From positions 24,656 to 88,655 of the forward strand of contig JAQMWT010000159.1 of NCBI GenBank assembly GCA_029834535.1: a DNA stretch of 64,000 nucleotides, written 5' to 3'. Source of the DNA: Chrysophaeum taylorii (Eukaryota > Sar > Pelagophyceae > Pelagomonadales > Pelagomonadaceae). The position numbers were made by a program, and so were the translations under genes. How positions within the stretch are numbered: position 1 is the first letter of the stretch; every line of letters begins with the position of its first letter. Of this stretch, positions 42,501 through 57,500 are shown piece after piece. The notes below the pieces were generated by a model. The model saw nothing but the letters and a program-made list of their open reading frames with translations, was not told where the DNA came from and made no database searches.

Positions 42501-45500
42501 GCTGGTCCCTCAGAAGACACGGTTGAATCACCAAAGCTGCAAAGTGCTTCGGCTTTGCTGCAATCAGAGCGCCTCGACACGAGTGCGACTTCCATCTCTC
42601 TCTCGTCTGCAAAGTTAGCTACAGGAGGAGAAAGAGCAGCAGTTGCAAGTCACGATTTCGAACCGCGTGTAGAGTCTCCGCCAGTGACCGGATATCCGAT
42701 GGATCGTGCGGTTCCCGCCTCGTCTGCGGACACTCATGATGAAGAGCAGCCATTTAATATGTCGCAACCGAGTGCTCCGCAATCAATGACACCAACACGT
42801 GCGGCTCCTGCATCGTCTACCGACACTCATGATGGGAAACAGCCATTTACTGTGTCGAACCGGAGTGATCCGCGATCGACGACGCCCAGACGCGTGACTC
42901 CCTTAGGTAAGGCATCGCCACGTATATCACAACGGTTGCCAAGGGTTCGTGCACGGGCGGCTCATCGTGCACCGTTTCGGCATGAAGCAGGACAAACAGT
43001 CTGGAAGCTCCCGCCAGTGGTCCAAGTAACACTTAGTGACAGAGAGCCGCACCCTTATGAGCGAGGGAGACGATCGATTCCAAGTCTAGCGCCTCGTTTG
43101 AAGAAAGGCGAAACGCGACTCCTACAAATCGATGACCACCGTGATGCGAGCCGCACTCGACTCACGACACCAAGGCTGAGCCCAGTGATAGAAACGCAAC
43201 TGCGATCTGCGGCGGTCGATGAACACGACGGCCTTGCGGCTCTAGCAGTACCGCCGCGATCAATCGAGAATGGGGTCACCCACGAGCCGGCTGTTGAGTG
43301 GACAGATACGTCGGTTCCCCTCTCACATAAACTGAGCTCGCTCGTTCATGAGGCTACAGTGAACGATGAGCCAACGATTCTACTTAGTAGTGAAGCCGTC
43401 AGTGCTATGCTTCCTCCTCAAGCCGTGATAGTTGCCAGCCCACCTATCCCGCCTGATGTTTCGCTGCGCGCAGCTCAACATACGACTACGCAGGCTCCTC
43501 GGCCACCTACCATCCATCGATGTGGTGCTTTTCCCGCGTTTGTGTCACCCTCTAAGTGGCTGGAGGAGCTCGATGCAGCACCGAACATGCTGATCCCGAG
43601 CTCATTTGTTCCTTTAAACCCAGAGTCGAGCAATGAACCACATATGTCTTTTCGAGACGAGGCGCACGCCGCCGCAGCCGTACTTAGGAGTGGGTCTTCG
43701 CCAGTTGCAACTACAGCTCTTAGTGACCCGCTGCCTGTAACGACGGATCTTTGCGGCGTGCTCCAGCGTCTAACGGTCCGGACAATGACAGAAAAGACGG
43801 CCTCGTTCGACAGCATACTGCTTCAACGCGAGCCCGTTTTCGCGCCAGTAGAGCATGTTGAATCTTCGCTATTCGTGAGAGAACTTCAGTCCTTCACCTG
43901 CGGCGCGGCGCTGGGAAACGAACCGCACTTCATCTGCGCGGACGAGCATCGGACAGCGTCGCCAGGGCAAGCAGCAGCTGCAGACATGCATGTCGCATAC
44001 CCGCAGTGCCCGAGCGAACAGCTTTTCCGAACATCAATATACTGTGATCTTGACCACGATGCCTTGCCTTTGTCAAAAGCCTCGTCATTTGATCCAGACG
44101 CTAGCTTCGTTTTGTCGGCGCCAGCTACGAGTCTTACTTATTTTCAGCAAGAACCGAGATTGGTTGTGAAGGACGAATCGCCTCTCCGCTTCTTTACGCT
44201 TTCTACGCCCTCTCACGACCTTGCACTTTGGGATGTTCCCGATGTTCCTCCGAAAGCAGACTTACCAAGCGAACCAGCCAAAAGCTTGCGGAATGCACGA
44301 AGCCCTCCTCAACATCCTACGAGTGTAGTCCTGCAGCAAGTTGATCAGGGACCTGACATCGAGAGTCTTGCACCACTTTACGTTGGCGCTCTCCGTGGTC
44401 TACTTCCGGACGTCGCCGTATCGGCTCGCCTTTTGATGCAACGTGGCGATGTGGACCCTCTTGAGACTCTCTCCAGCGAAACACAGCCAAAACACCCACC
44501 AACTTCGGGTGACGAACTGTCGTTAAGATCAATAGAAGATGAAAAGACCAATACTCGCACAGCCGATTTTCCAACAATTCTAGTGACGCCGCATGAACCA
44601 ATACTAAACCTAGCGCTGGAATCAACGCAAGAGCCTCTCGCGTCGCTCCCTAATGCGATGCAGCCGTTATCTATTGATGCGCCTGATGATGCACTCGATA
44701 CAGAGGGCTATGAAAAAGAGCCTTGCCTGAGCACAAACGAAGACGATCTGACTCCTTTCACTGATCCACTGGATTTGCCGAATCATGGTGTAATTCTCAT
44801 TTCAACGCCGGGGATTGTATCACATGACTTTGCGGAAGAAAGTGCATTAAGGTCTCCGCGAGTGTCTGGGCCAGTTCCGCCTGCGAGCGTCGCTGTGGAC
44901 TACTACGATACGCCAGACCTTGAAGGTAAAAGCGCAATAGAAAAGAGAAGTCCCTTTTTGAGTGATCTGACTCCGTCACTTCCAAGAGTAGCTCACGTAA
45001 CTGACGAGTCTGAAGCCCAGGAGGCAAAGGAGATCAAGCCGACAACACCTGTTTACAGCGACGAACCGGTGCAGACTGAAATCGATATAGCGCCGAGTGA
45101 AGGCAGTGCTGATCATGCGGGCTGCCTGGTAAGCGATGCGCCGAGATCGGTGGATTGCAGCAGCGAGCCGTTGTTTGAAGTAGTGTATGATGAGTTTATA
45201 TCCGCTCCCTCGCACCCAACGTCGGAGTTCGTCAATGTGCCGCACGAGCCGTCGCGTGTCGACCAGGCGGAGTCGTTGGAGCTGGAGCCCAACGCGCTTG
45301 CATCGGCTGCAAATGCTGATAACAACGTAGAGCTTGATTCGCTTGACGTGGAACGAGAGCCTTGCCTTGGCACGGAGGAAGGCGCGCGGACGCCTCTCAC
45401 TGATTCGCTTGATGTGCCGGTGCACGATGTCCATCTCACAGCTACGCCGGAGATATCGTCAGCAGATGTGGCTGGAGAGTCGGCGCCAAGGTCTCGGGAG

Positions 45501-48500
45501 CTCTCTGAGCTTGCTCCGCCGTCGAGTGTCGACGTTACAGACGACCACTTCGTGCCAAATCTCGAGAGTCTTGGGGCTGTTGGGATCGACGTTGCGTTTC
45601 CAAGTGATCTGCCACCGAGGCGCCCGGATGTGGCAGACAATGACTTGGAGTCTGAAGCCCAGGAGGCAAAGGAGATCAAGCCGACGACGCCTGTTTGTAA
45701 CGACGAACCGGTGCAGACTGAAATCGATATAGCGCCGAGTGAAGGCAGTGCTGATCATGCGGGCTGCCTGGTAAGCGATGCGCCGAGATCGGTGGATTGC
45801 AGCAGCGAGCCGTTGTTTGAAGTAGTGTATGATGAGTTTATATCCGCTCCCTCGCACCCAACGTCGGAGTTCGTCAATGCGCCGCACGAGCCGTCGCGTG
45901 TCGACCAGGCGGAGTCGTTGGAGCTGGAGCCCAACGCGCTTGCATCGGCTGCAAATGCTGATAACAACGTAGAGCTTGATCCGCTTGACGTGGAACGAGA
46001 GCCTTGCCTTGGCACGGAGGAAGACGCGCGGACGCCTCTCACTGATTCGCTTGATGTGCCGGTGCACGATGTCCATCTCACAGCTACGCCGGAGATATCG
46101 TCAGCAGATGTGGCTGGAGAGTCGGCGCCAAGGTCTCGGGAGCTCTCTGAGCTTGCTCCGCCGTCGAGTGTCGACGTTACAGACGACCACTTCGTGCCAA
46201 ATCTCGAGAGTCTTGGGGCTGTTGGGATCGACGTTGCGTTTCCAAGTGATCTGCCACCGAGGCGCCCGGATGTGGCAGACAATGACTTGGAGTCTGAAGC
46301 CCAGGAGGCAAAGGAGATCAAGCCGACGACGCCTGTTTGTAACGACGAACCGGTGCAGACTGAAATCGATATAGCGCCGAGTGAAGGCAGTGCTGATCAT
46401 GCGGGCTGCCTGGTAAGCGATGCGCCGAGATCGGTGGATTGCAGCAGCGAGCCGTTGTTTGAAGTAGTGTATGATGAGTTTATATCCGCTCCCTCGCACC
46501 CAACGTCGGAGTTCGTCAATGCGCCGCACGAGCCGTCGCGTGTCGACCAGGCGGAGTCGTTGGAGCTGGAGCCCAACGCGCTTGCATCGGCTGCAAATGC
46601 TGATAACAACGTAGAGCTTGATCCGCTTGACGTGGAACGAGAGCCTTGCCTTGGCACGGAGGAAGACGCGCGGACGCCTCTCACTGATTCGCTTGATGTG
46701 CCGGTGCACGATGTCCATCTCACAGCTACGCCGGAGATATCGTCAGCAGATGTGGCTGGAGAGTCGGCGCCAAGGTCTCGGGAGCTCTCTGAGCTTGCTC
46801 CGCCGTCGAGTGTCGACGTTACAGACGACCACTTCGTGCCAAATCTCGAGAGTCTTGGGGCTGTTGGGATCGACGTTGCGTTTCCAAGTGATCTGCCACC
46901 GAGGCGCCCGGATGTGGCAGACAATGACTTGGAGTCTGAAGCCCAGGAGGCAAAGGAGATCAAGCCGACGACGCCTGTTTGTAACGACGAACCGGTGCAG
47001 ACTGAAATCGATATAGCGCCGAGTGAAGGCAGTGCTGATCATGCGGGCTGCCTGGTAAGCGATGCGCCGAGATCGGTGGATTGCAGCAGCGAGCCGTTGT
47101 TTGAAGTAGTGTATGATGAGTTTATATCCGCTCCCTCGCACCCAACGTCGGAGTTCGTCAATGCGCCGCACGAGCCGTCGCGTGTCGACCAGGCGGAGTC
47201 GTTGGAGCTGGAGCCCAACGCGCTTGCATCGGCTGCAAATGCTGATAACAACGTAGAGCTTGATCCGCTTGACGTGGAACGAGAGCCTTGCCTTGGCACG
47301 GAGGAAGACGCGCGGACGCCTCTCACTGATTCGCTTGATGTGCCGGTGCACGATGTCCATCTCACAGCTACGCCGGAGATATCGTCAGCAGATGTGGCTG
47401 GAGAGTCGGCGCCAAGGTCTCGGGAGCTCTCTGAGCTTGCTCCGCCGTCGAGTGTCGACGTTACAGACGACCACTTCGTGCCAAATCTCGAGAGTCTTGG
47501 GGCTGTTGGGATCGACGTTGCGTTTCCAAGTGATCTGCCACCGAGGCGCCCGGATGTGGCAGACAATGACTTGGAGTCTGAAGCCCAGGAGGCAAAGGAG
47601 ATCAAGCCGACGACGCCTGTTTGTAACGACGAACCGGTGCAGACTGAAATCGATATAGCGCCGAGTGAAGGCAGTGCTGATCATGCGGGCTGCCTGGTAA
47701 GCGATGCGCCGAGATCGGTGGATTGCAGCAGCGAGCCGTTGTTTGAAGTAGTGTATGATGAGTTTATATCCGCTCCCTCGCACCCAACGTCGGAGTTCGT
47801 CAATGCGCCGCACGAGCCGTCGCGTGTCGACCAGGCGGAGTCGTTGGAGCTGGAGCCCAACGCGCTTGCATCGGCTGCAAATGCTGATAACAACGTAGAG
47901 CTTGATCCGCTTGACGTGGAACGAGAGCCTTGCCTTGGCACGGAGGAAGACGCGCGGACGCCTCTCACTGATTCGCTTGATGTGCCGGTGCACGATGTCC
48001 ATCTCACAGCTACGCCGGAGATATCGTCAGCAGATGTGGCTGGAGAGTCGGCGCCAAGGTCTCGGGAGCTCTCTGAGCTTGCTCCGCCGTCGAGTGTCGA
48101 CGTTACAGACGACCACTTCGTGCCAAATCTCGAGAGTCTTGGGGCTGTTGGGATCGACGTTGCGTTTCCAAGTGATCTGCCACCGAGGCGCCCGGATGTG
48201 GCAGACAATGACTTGGAGTCTGAAGCCCAGGAGGCAAAGGAGATCAAGCCGACGACGCCTGTTTGTAACGACGAACCGGTGCAGACTGAAATCGATATAG
48301 CGCCGAGTGAAGGCAGTGCTGATCATGCGGGCTGCCTGGTAAGCGATGCGCCGAGATCGGTGGATTGCAGCAGCGAGCCGTTGTTTGAAGTAGTGTATGA
48401 TGAGTTTATATCCGCTCCCTCGCACCCAACGTCGGAGTTCGTCAATGCGCCGCACGAGCCGTCGCGTGTCGACCAGGCGGAGTCGTTGGAGCTGGAGCCC

Positions 48501-51500
48501 AACGCGCTTGCATCGGCTGCAAATGCTGATAACAACGTAGAGCTTGATCCGCTTGACGTGGAACGAGAGCCTTGCCTTGGCACGGAGGAAGACGCGCGGA
48601 CGCCTCTCACTGATTCGCTTGATGTGCCGGTGCACGATGTCCATCTCACAGCTACGCCGGAGATATCGTCAGCAGATGTGGCTGGAGAGTCGGCGCCAAG
48701 GTCTCGGGAGCTCTCTGAGCTTGCTCCGCCGTCGAGTGTCGACGTTACAGACGACCACTTCGTGCCAAATCTCGAGAGTCTTGGGGCTGTTGGGATCGAC
48801 GTTGCGTTTCCAAGTGATCTGCCACCGAGGCGCCCGGATGTGGCAGACAATGACTTGGAGTCTGAAGCCCAGGAGGCAAAGGAGATCAAGCCGACGACGC
48901 CTGTTTGTAACGACGAACCGGTGCAGACTGAAATCGATATAGCGCCGAGTGAAGGCAGTGCTGATCATGCGGGCTGCCTGGTAAGCGATGCGCCGAGATC
49001 GGTGGATTGCAGCAGCGAGCCGTTGTTTGAAGTAGTGTATGATGAGTTTATATCCGCTCCCTCGCACCCAACGTCGGAGTTCGTCAATGCGCCGCACGAG
49101 CCGTCGCGTGTCGACCAGGCGGAGTCGTTGGAGCTGGAGCCCAACGCGCTTGCATCGGCTGCAAATGCTGATAACAACGTAGAGCTTGATCCGCTTGACG
49201 TGGAACGAGAGCCTTGCCTTGGCACGGAGGAAGACGCGCGGACGCCTCTCACTGATTCGCTTGATGTGCCGGTGCACGATGTCCATCTCACAGCTACGCC
49301 GGAGATATCGTCAGCAGATGTGGCTGGAGAGTCGGCGCCAAGGTCTCGGGAGCTCTCTGAGCTTGCTCCGCCGTCGAGTGTCGACGTTACAGACGACCAC
49401 TTCGTGCCAAATCTCGAGAGTCTTGGGGCTGTTGGGATCGACGTTGCGTTTCCAAGTGATCTGCCACCGAGGCGCCCGGATGTGGCAGACAATGACTTGG
49501 AGTCTGAAGCCCAGGAGGCAAAGGAGATCAAGCCGACGACGCCTGTTTGTAACGACGAACCGGTGCAGACTGAAATCGATATAGCGCCGAGTGAAGGCAG
49601 TGCTGATCATGCGGGCTGCCTGGTAAGCGATGCGCCGAGATCGGTGGATTGCAGCAGCGAGCCGTTGTTTGAAGTAGTGTATGATGAGTTTATATCCGCT
49701 CCCTCGCACCCAACGTCGGAGTTCGTCAATGCGCCGCACGAGCCGTCGCGTGTCGACCAGGCGGAGTCGTTGGAGCTGGAGCCCAACGCGCTTGCATCGG
49801 CTGCAAATGCTGATAACAACGTAGAGCTTGATCCGCTTGACGTGGAACGAGAGCCTTGCCTTGGCACGGAGGAAGACGCGCGGACGCCTCTCACTGATTC
49901 GCTTGATGTGCCGGTGCACGATGTCCATCTCACAGCTACGCCGGAGATATCGTCAGCAGATGTGGCTGGAGAGTCGGCGCCAAGGTCTCGGGAGCTCTCT
50001 GAGCTTGCTCCGCCGTCGAGTGTCGACGTTACAGACGACCACTTCGTGCCAAATCTCGAGAGTCTTGGGGCTGTTGGGATCGACGTTGCGTTTCCAAGTG
50101 ATCTGCCACCGAGGCGCCCGGATGTGGCAGACAATGACTTGGAGTCTGAAGCCCAGGAGGCAAAGGAGATCAAGCCGACGACGCCTGTTTGTAACGACGA
50201 ACCGGTGCAGACTGAAATCGATATAGCGCCGAGTGAAGGCAGTGCTGATCATGCGGGCTGCCTGGTAAGCGATGCGCCGAGATCGGTGGATTGCAGCAGC
50301 GAGCCGTTGTTTGAAGTAGTGTATGATGAGTTTATATCCGCTCCCTCGCACCCAACGTCGGAGTTCGTCAATGCGCCGCACGAGCCGTCGCGTGTCGACC
50401 AGGCGGAGTCGTTGGAGCTGGAGCCCAACGCGCTTGCATCGGCTGCAAATGCTGATAACAACGTAGAGCTTGATCCGCTTGACGTGGAACGAGAGCCTTG
50501 CCTTGGCACGGAGGAAGACGCGCGGACGCCTCTCACTGATTCGCTTGATGTGCCGGTGCACGATGTCCATCTCACAGCTACGCCGGAGATATCGTCAGCA
50601 GATGTGGCTGGAGAGTCGGCGCCAAGGTCTCGGGAGCTCTCTGAGCTTGCTCCGCCGTCGAGTGTCGACGTTACAGACGACCACTTCGTGCCAAATCTCG
50701 AGAGTCTTGGGGCTGTTGGGATCGACGTTGCGTTTCCAAGTGATCTGCCACCGAGGCGCCCGGATGTGGCAGACAATGACTTGGAGTCTGAAGCCCAGGA
50801 GGCAAAGGAGATCAAGCCGACGACGCCTGTTTGTAACGACGAACCGGTGCAGACTGAAATCGATATAGCGCCGAGTGAAGGCAGTGCTGATCATGCGGGC
50901 TGCCTGGTAAGCGATGCGCCGAGATCGGTGGATTGCAGCAGCGAGCCGTTGTTTGAAGTAGTGTATGATGAGTTTATATCCGCTCCCTCGCACCCAACGT
51001 CGGAGTTCGTCAATGCGCCGCACGAGCCGTCGCGTGTCGACCAGGCGGAGTCGTTGGAGCTGGAGCCCAACGCGCTTGCATCGGCTGCAAATGCTGATAA
51101 CAACGTAGAGCTTGATCCGCTTGACGTGGAACGAGAGCCTTGCCTTGGCACGGAGGAAGACGCGCGGACGCCTCTCACTGATTCGCTTGATGTGCCGGTG
51201 CACGATGTCCATCTCACAGCTACGCCGGAGATATCGTCAGCAGATGTGGCTGGAGAGTCGGCGCCAAGGTCTCGGGAGCTCTCTGAGCTTGCTCCGCCGT
51301 CGAGTGTCGACGTTACAGACGACCACTTCGTGCCAAATCTCGAGAGTCTTGGGGCTGTTGGGATCGACGTTGCGTTTCCAAGTGATCTGCCACCGAGGCG
51401 CCCGGATGTGGCAGACAATGACTTGGAGTCTGAAGCCCAGGAGGCAAAGGAGATCAAGCCGACGACGCCTGTTTGTAACGACGAACCGGTGCAGACTGAA

Positions 51501-54500
51501 ATCGATATAGCGCCGAGTGAAGGCAGTGCTGATCATGCGGGCTGCCTGGTAAGCGATGCGCCGAGATCGGTGGATTGCAGCAGCGAGCCGTTGTTTGAAG
51601 TAGTGTATGATGAGTTTATATCCGCTCCCTCGCACCCAACGTCGGAGTTCGTCAATGCGCCGCACGAGCCGTCGCGTGTCGACCAGGCGGAGTCGTTGGA
51701 GCTGGAGCCCAACGCGCTTGCATCGGCTGCAAATGCTGATAACAACGTAGAGCTTGATTCGCTTGACGTGGAACGAGAGCCTTGCCTTGGCACGGAGGAA
51801 GACGCGCGGACGCCTCTCACTGATTCGCTTGATGTGCCGGTGCACGATGTCAATCCTCTAACGAAACCGGAGATAGGAGCGGCAGATGTTCCTGGAGAAT
51901 CGGCACCAAGGTCTCAGTGGCTACCCGAGCCTGTACCGCCGGCGAATGTCGACGTTTCCGACGACCGCCTCCTTCCAGATCTCGATGGTCTTGACACCGC
52001 GAACATCGGCAGCGCTCTTCCAAGCGATCTGCCTCCGACGACGCCGCAAGTGGTTGAAGCTGATTTCGACTCTGAAGCCCATGGGGCGAAAGATATCGAG
52101 CCGGAAGCACCCATATGCGGCAGCATGCCGGAGCTGAAGGACGTTGTGGACGAGGTGACGAGTTCTCTCGCTTTGGGAGCGCCAGTGCATGTCGCGGCGC
52201 CGGGTGATCCGCCCTTTGATGCCGAGCCGGGTGTTGAGGAAGTTGAGCTCGCCTCTCTGGCATTCATGCCAACTGACGATCATCAATTCGATGCTGCGGA
52301 TTTCCAGAAAGAGCCAGCACTTTTCAATCCCGATGACGCGTTGGTGGAAACCAGGCAGACTAGTTCTGGAGACTGCGATGCCGTTCTCGAGGAAGAACCC
52401 GAGGTCGTCGTCGTCGACGGCGCGCCCAGCCAACCAGCGGAAAAATCTGACTCGTTGTCGTGCCTTCCCGCACCGGCGCGAGTCGAAGAACTGAACGGTG
52501 ATAAAGCATGCGACGGCCTCGGCACTTTGCCATTGGATTCTGGCGATCTAGAAACGTTGCTGCCACGCGTCTCTCCATCCCCTCGAGATCCGTTTCTTGC
52601 TGAGGAGGAAGCGGATCCAGATGACACTCTCGCGGTCGATGCAGAGCCAGAGAGAGGCGTGCTTGTGCAGGAGCCAGAAACTAGCAATGTGCCCGATGAG
52701 TGGTGTGAGGCCACAGTCGACGCGTTGCCGTTGGCGGCTTCAGCGCCGAGTGAACCGACGTGTGAGGATTCGACGCCAATCACCGGTGATCTCGAGGGTT
52801 GCCCAGCGAGCGATGCACCGACGAAGGTGGATTGCGGCGGCGAGCCATCGCTCGACGTTGTAAATGACGAGTGCGAACCAACTCCAACTCACGCGGCGCC
52901 GGACTTGGTCACATCGCCACGCGAGCAATCGAGCCTGGACCAAGCGGAGTCTTTGGAGCTGGAACCCGCGGCGCTTGCTTTGGCTGCAAACGCCGACGGT
53001 GACGTAACGGTTGATACGGCTGGGCCTGAAAACGAGCCTTGGCTTGGCACGGACGAAGACGCTCTGACTCCCTTCGCTGATCCGCTGGATCAGCCTGATC
53101 ACGATGTCAATCCTCTAACGACACCGGAGATAGGGGCGGCAGATGTTCCTGGAGAATCGGCACCAAGGTCTCAGTGGCTACCCGAGCCTGCACCGCCGGC
53201 GAATGTCGACGTTTCCGACGACCGCCTCCTTCCAGATCTCGATGGTCTTGACGCCGCGAACATCGGCAGCGCTCTTCCAAGCGATCTGCCTCCGACGACG
53301 CCGCAAGTGGTAGAAGCTGATTTCGACTCTGAAGCCCAGGGGGCGAAAGATATCGAGCCGGAAGCACCCATATGCGGCAGCATGCCGGAGCTGAAGGACG
53401 TTGTGGACGAGGTGACGAGCTCTCTCGCTTTGGGAGCGCCAGTGCACGTCGCGGCGCCGAGTGATCCGCCCTTTGATGCCGAGCCGGGTGTTGAGGAAGT
53501 TGAGCTCGCCTCTCTGGCATTCATGCCAACTGACGATCATCAATTCGACGCTGCGGATTTCCAGAAAGAGCCAGCGCTTTTCAATCCCGATGACGCGTTG
53601 GTGGAAACCAGGCAAACTAGTTCTGGAGACTGCGATGCCGTTCTCGAGGAAGAACCCGAGGTCGTCGTCGTCGACGGCGCGCCCAGCCAACCAGCGGAAA
53701 AATCTGACTCGTTGTCGTGCCTTCCCGCACCGGCGCGAGTCGAAGAACTGAACGGTGATAAAGCATGCGACGGCCTCGGCACTTTGCCATTGGATTCTGG
53801 CGATCTAGAAACGTTGCTGCCACGCGTCTCTCCATCCCCTCGAGATCCGTTTCTTGCTGAGGTGGAAGCGGATCCAGATGACACTCTCGCGGTCGATGCA
53901 GAGCCAGAGAGAGGCGTGCTTGTGCAGGAGCCAGAAACTAGCAATGTGCCCGATGAGTGGTGTGAGGCCACAGTCGACGCGTTGCCGTTGGCGGCTTCAG
54001 CGCCGAGTGAACCGACGTGTGAGGATTCGACGCCAATCACCGGTGATCTCGAGGGTTGCCCAGCGAGCGATGCACCGACGAAGGTGGATTGCGGCGGCGA
54101 GCCATCGCTCGACGTTGTAAATGACGAGTGCGAACCAACTCCAACTCACGCGGCGCCGGACTTGGTCACATCGCCACGCGAGCAATCGAGCCTGGACCAA
54201 GCGGAGTCTTTGGAGCTGGAACCCGCGGCGCTTGCTTTGGCTGCAAACGCCGACGGTGACGTGACGGTTGATACGGCTGGGCTTGAAAGCGAGCCTTGGC
54301 TGGGCACGGACGAAGACGCTCTGACTCCCTTCGCTGATCCGCTGGATCAGCCTGATCACGATGTCAATCCTCTAACGACACCGGAGATAGGGGCGGCAGA
54401 TGTTCCTGGAGAATCGGCACCAAGGTCTCAGTGGCTACCCGAGCCTGCACCGCCGGCGAATGTCGACGTTTCCGACGACCGCCTCCTTCCAGATCTCGAT

Positions 54501-57500
54501 GGTCTTGACGCCGCGAACATCGGCAGCGCTCTTCCAAGGGATCTGCCTCCGACGACGCCGCAAGTGGTAGAAGCTGATTTCGACTCTGAAGCCCAGGGGG
54601 CGAAAGATATCGAGCCGGAAGCACCCATATGCGGCAGCATGCCGGAGCTGAAGGACGTTGTGGACGAGGTGACGAGCTCTCTCGCTTTGGGAGCGCCAGT
54701 GCACGTCGCGGCGCCGAGTGATCCGCCCTTTGATGCCGAGCCGGGTGTTGAGGAAGTTGAGCTCGCCTCTCTGGCATTCATGCCAACTGACGATCATCAA
54801 TTCGACGCTGCGGATTTCCAGAAAGAGCCAGCGCTTTTCAATCCCGATGACGCGTTGGTGGAAACCAGGCAAACTAGTTCTGGAGACTGCGATGCCGTTC
54901 TCGAGGAAGAACCCGAGGTCGTCGTCGTCGACGGCGCGCCCAGCCAACCAGCGGAAAAATCTGACTCGTTGTCGTGCCTTCCCGCACCGGCGCGAGTCGA
55001 AGAACTGAACGGTGATAAAGCATGCGACGGCCTCGGCACTTTGCCATTGGATTCTGGCGATCTAGAAACGTTGCTGCCACGCGTCTCTCCATCCCCTCGA
55101 GATCCGTTTCTTGCTGAGGTGGAAGCGGATCCAGATGACACTCTCGCGGTCGATGCAGAGCCAGAGAGAGGCGTGCTTGTGCAGGAGCCAGAAACTAGCA
55201 ATGTGCCCGATGAGTGGTGTGAGGCCACAGTCGACGCGTTGCCGTTGGCGGCTTCAGCGCCGAGTGAACCGACGTGTGAGGATTCGACGCCAATCACCGG
55301 TGATCTCGAGGGTTGCCCAGCGAGCGATGCACCGACGAAGGTGGATTGCGGCGGCGAGCCATCGCTCGACGTTGTAAATGACGAGTGCGAACCAACTCCA
55401 ACTCACGCGGCGCCGGACTTGGTCACATCGCCACGCGAGCAATCGAGCCTGGACCAAGCGGAGTCTTTGGAGCTGGAACCCGCGGCGCTTGCTTTGGCTG
55501 CAAACGCCGACGGTGACGTGACGGTTGATACGGCTGGGCTTGAAAACGAGCCTTGGCTGGGCACGGACGAAGACGCTCTGACTCCCTTCGCTGATCCGCT
55601 GGATCAGCCTGATCACGATGTCAATCCTCTAACGACACCGGAGATAGGGGCGGCAGATGTTCCTGGAGAATCGGCACCAAGGTCTCAGTGGCTACCCGAG
55701 CCTGCACCGCCGGCGAATGTCGACGTTTCCGACGACCGCCTCCTTCCAGATCTCGATGGTCTTGACGCCGCGAACATCAGCAGCGCTCTTCCAAGGGATC
55801 TGCCTCCGACGACGCCGCAAGTGGTAGAAGCTGATTTCGACTCTGAAGCCCAGGGGGCGAAAGATATCGAGCCGGAAGCACCCATATGCGGCAGCATGCC
55901 GGAGCTGAAGGACGTTGTGGACGAGGTGACGAGCTCTCTCGCTTTGGGAGCGCCAGTGCACGTCGCGGCGCCGAGTGATCCGCCCTTTGATGCCGAGCCG
56001 GGTGTTGAGGAAGTTGAGCTCGCCTCTCTGGCATTCATGCCAACTGACGATCATCAATTCGACGCTGCGGATCTCCAGAAAGAGCCAGCGCTTTTCAATC
56101 CCGATGACGCGTTGGTGGAAACCAGGCAAACTAGTTCTGGAGACTGCGATGCCGTTCTCGAGGAAGAACCCGAGGTCGTCGTCGTCGACGGCGCGCCCAG
56201 CCAACCAGCGGAAAAATCTGACTCGTTGTCGTGCCTTCCCGCACCGGCGCGAGTCGAAGAACTGAACGGTGATAAAGCATGCGACGGCCTCGGCACTTTG
56301 CCGTTGGATTCTGGCGATCTAGAAACGTTGCTGCCACGCGTCTCTCCATCCCCTCGAGATCCGTTTCTTGCTGAGGAGGAAGCGGATCCAGATGACACTC
56401 TCGCGGTCGATGCAGAGCCAGAGAGAGGCGTGCTTGTGCAGGAGCCAGAAACTAGCAATGTGCCCGATGAGTGGTGTGAGGCCACAGTCGACGCGTTGCC
56501 GTTGGCGGCTTCAGCGCCGAGTGAACCGACGTGTGAGGATTCGACGCCAATCACCGGTGATCTCGAGGGTTGCCCAGCGAGCGATGCACCGGCGAAGGTG
56601 GATTGCGGCGGCGAGCCATCGCTCGACGTTGTAAATGACGAGTGCGAACCAATTCCAACTCACGCGGTGCCGGACTTGGTCACATCGCCACGCGAGCAAT
56701 CGAGCCTGGACCAAGCGGAGTCTTTGGAGCTGGAACCCGCGGCGCTTGCTTTGGCTGCAAACGCCGACGGTGACGTGACGGTTGATACGGCTGGGCTTGA
56801 AAGCGAGCCTTGGCTGGGCACGGACGAAGACGTTCTGACTCCCTTCGCTGATCCGCTGGATCAGCCTGATCACGATGTCAATCCTCTGACGACACCGGAG
56901 ATAGGGGCGGCAGATGTTCCTGGAGAATCGGCACCAAGGTCTCAGTGGCTACCCGAGCCTGCACCGCCGGCGAATGTCGACGTTTCCGACGACCGCCTCC
57001 GTCCAGATCTCGATGGTCTTGACACCGCGAACATCGGCAGCGCTCTTCCAAGGGATCTGCCTCCGACGACGCCGCAAGTGGTAGAAGCTGATTTCGACTC
57101 TGAAGCCCAGGGGGCGAAAGATATCGAGCCGGAAGCACCCATATGCGGCAGCATGCCGGAGCTGAAGGACGTTGTGGACGAGGTGACGAGCTCTCTCGCT
57201 TTGGGAGCGCCAGTGCACGTCGCGGCGCCGAGTGATCCGCCCTTTGATGCCGAGCCGGGTGTTGAGGAAGTTGAGCTCGCCTCTCTGGCATTCATGCCAA
57301 CTGACGATCATCAATTCGACGCTGCGGATTTCCAGAAAGAGCCAGCGCTTTTCAATCCCGATGACGCGTTGGTGGAAACCAGGCAAACTAGTTCTGGAGA
57401 CTGCGATGCCGTTCTCGAGGAAGAACCCGAGGTCGTCGTCGTCGACGGCGCGCCCAGCCAACCAGCGGAAAAATCTGACTCGTTGTCGTGCCTTCCCGCA

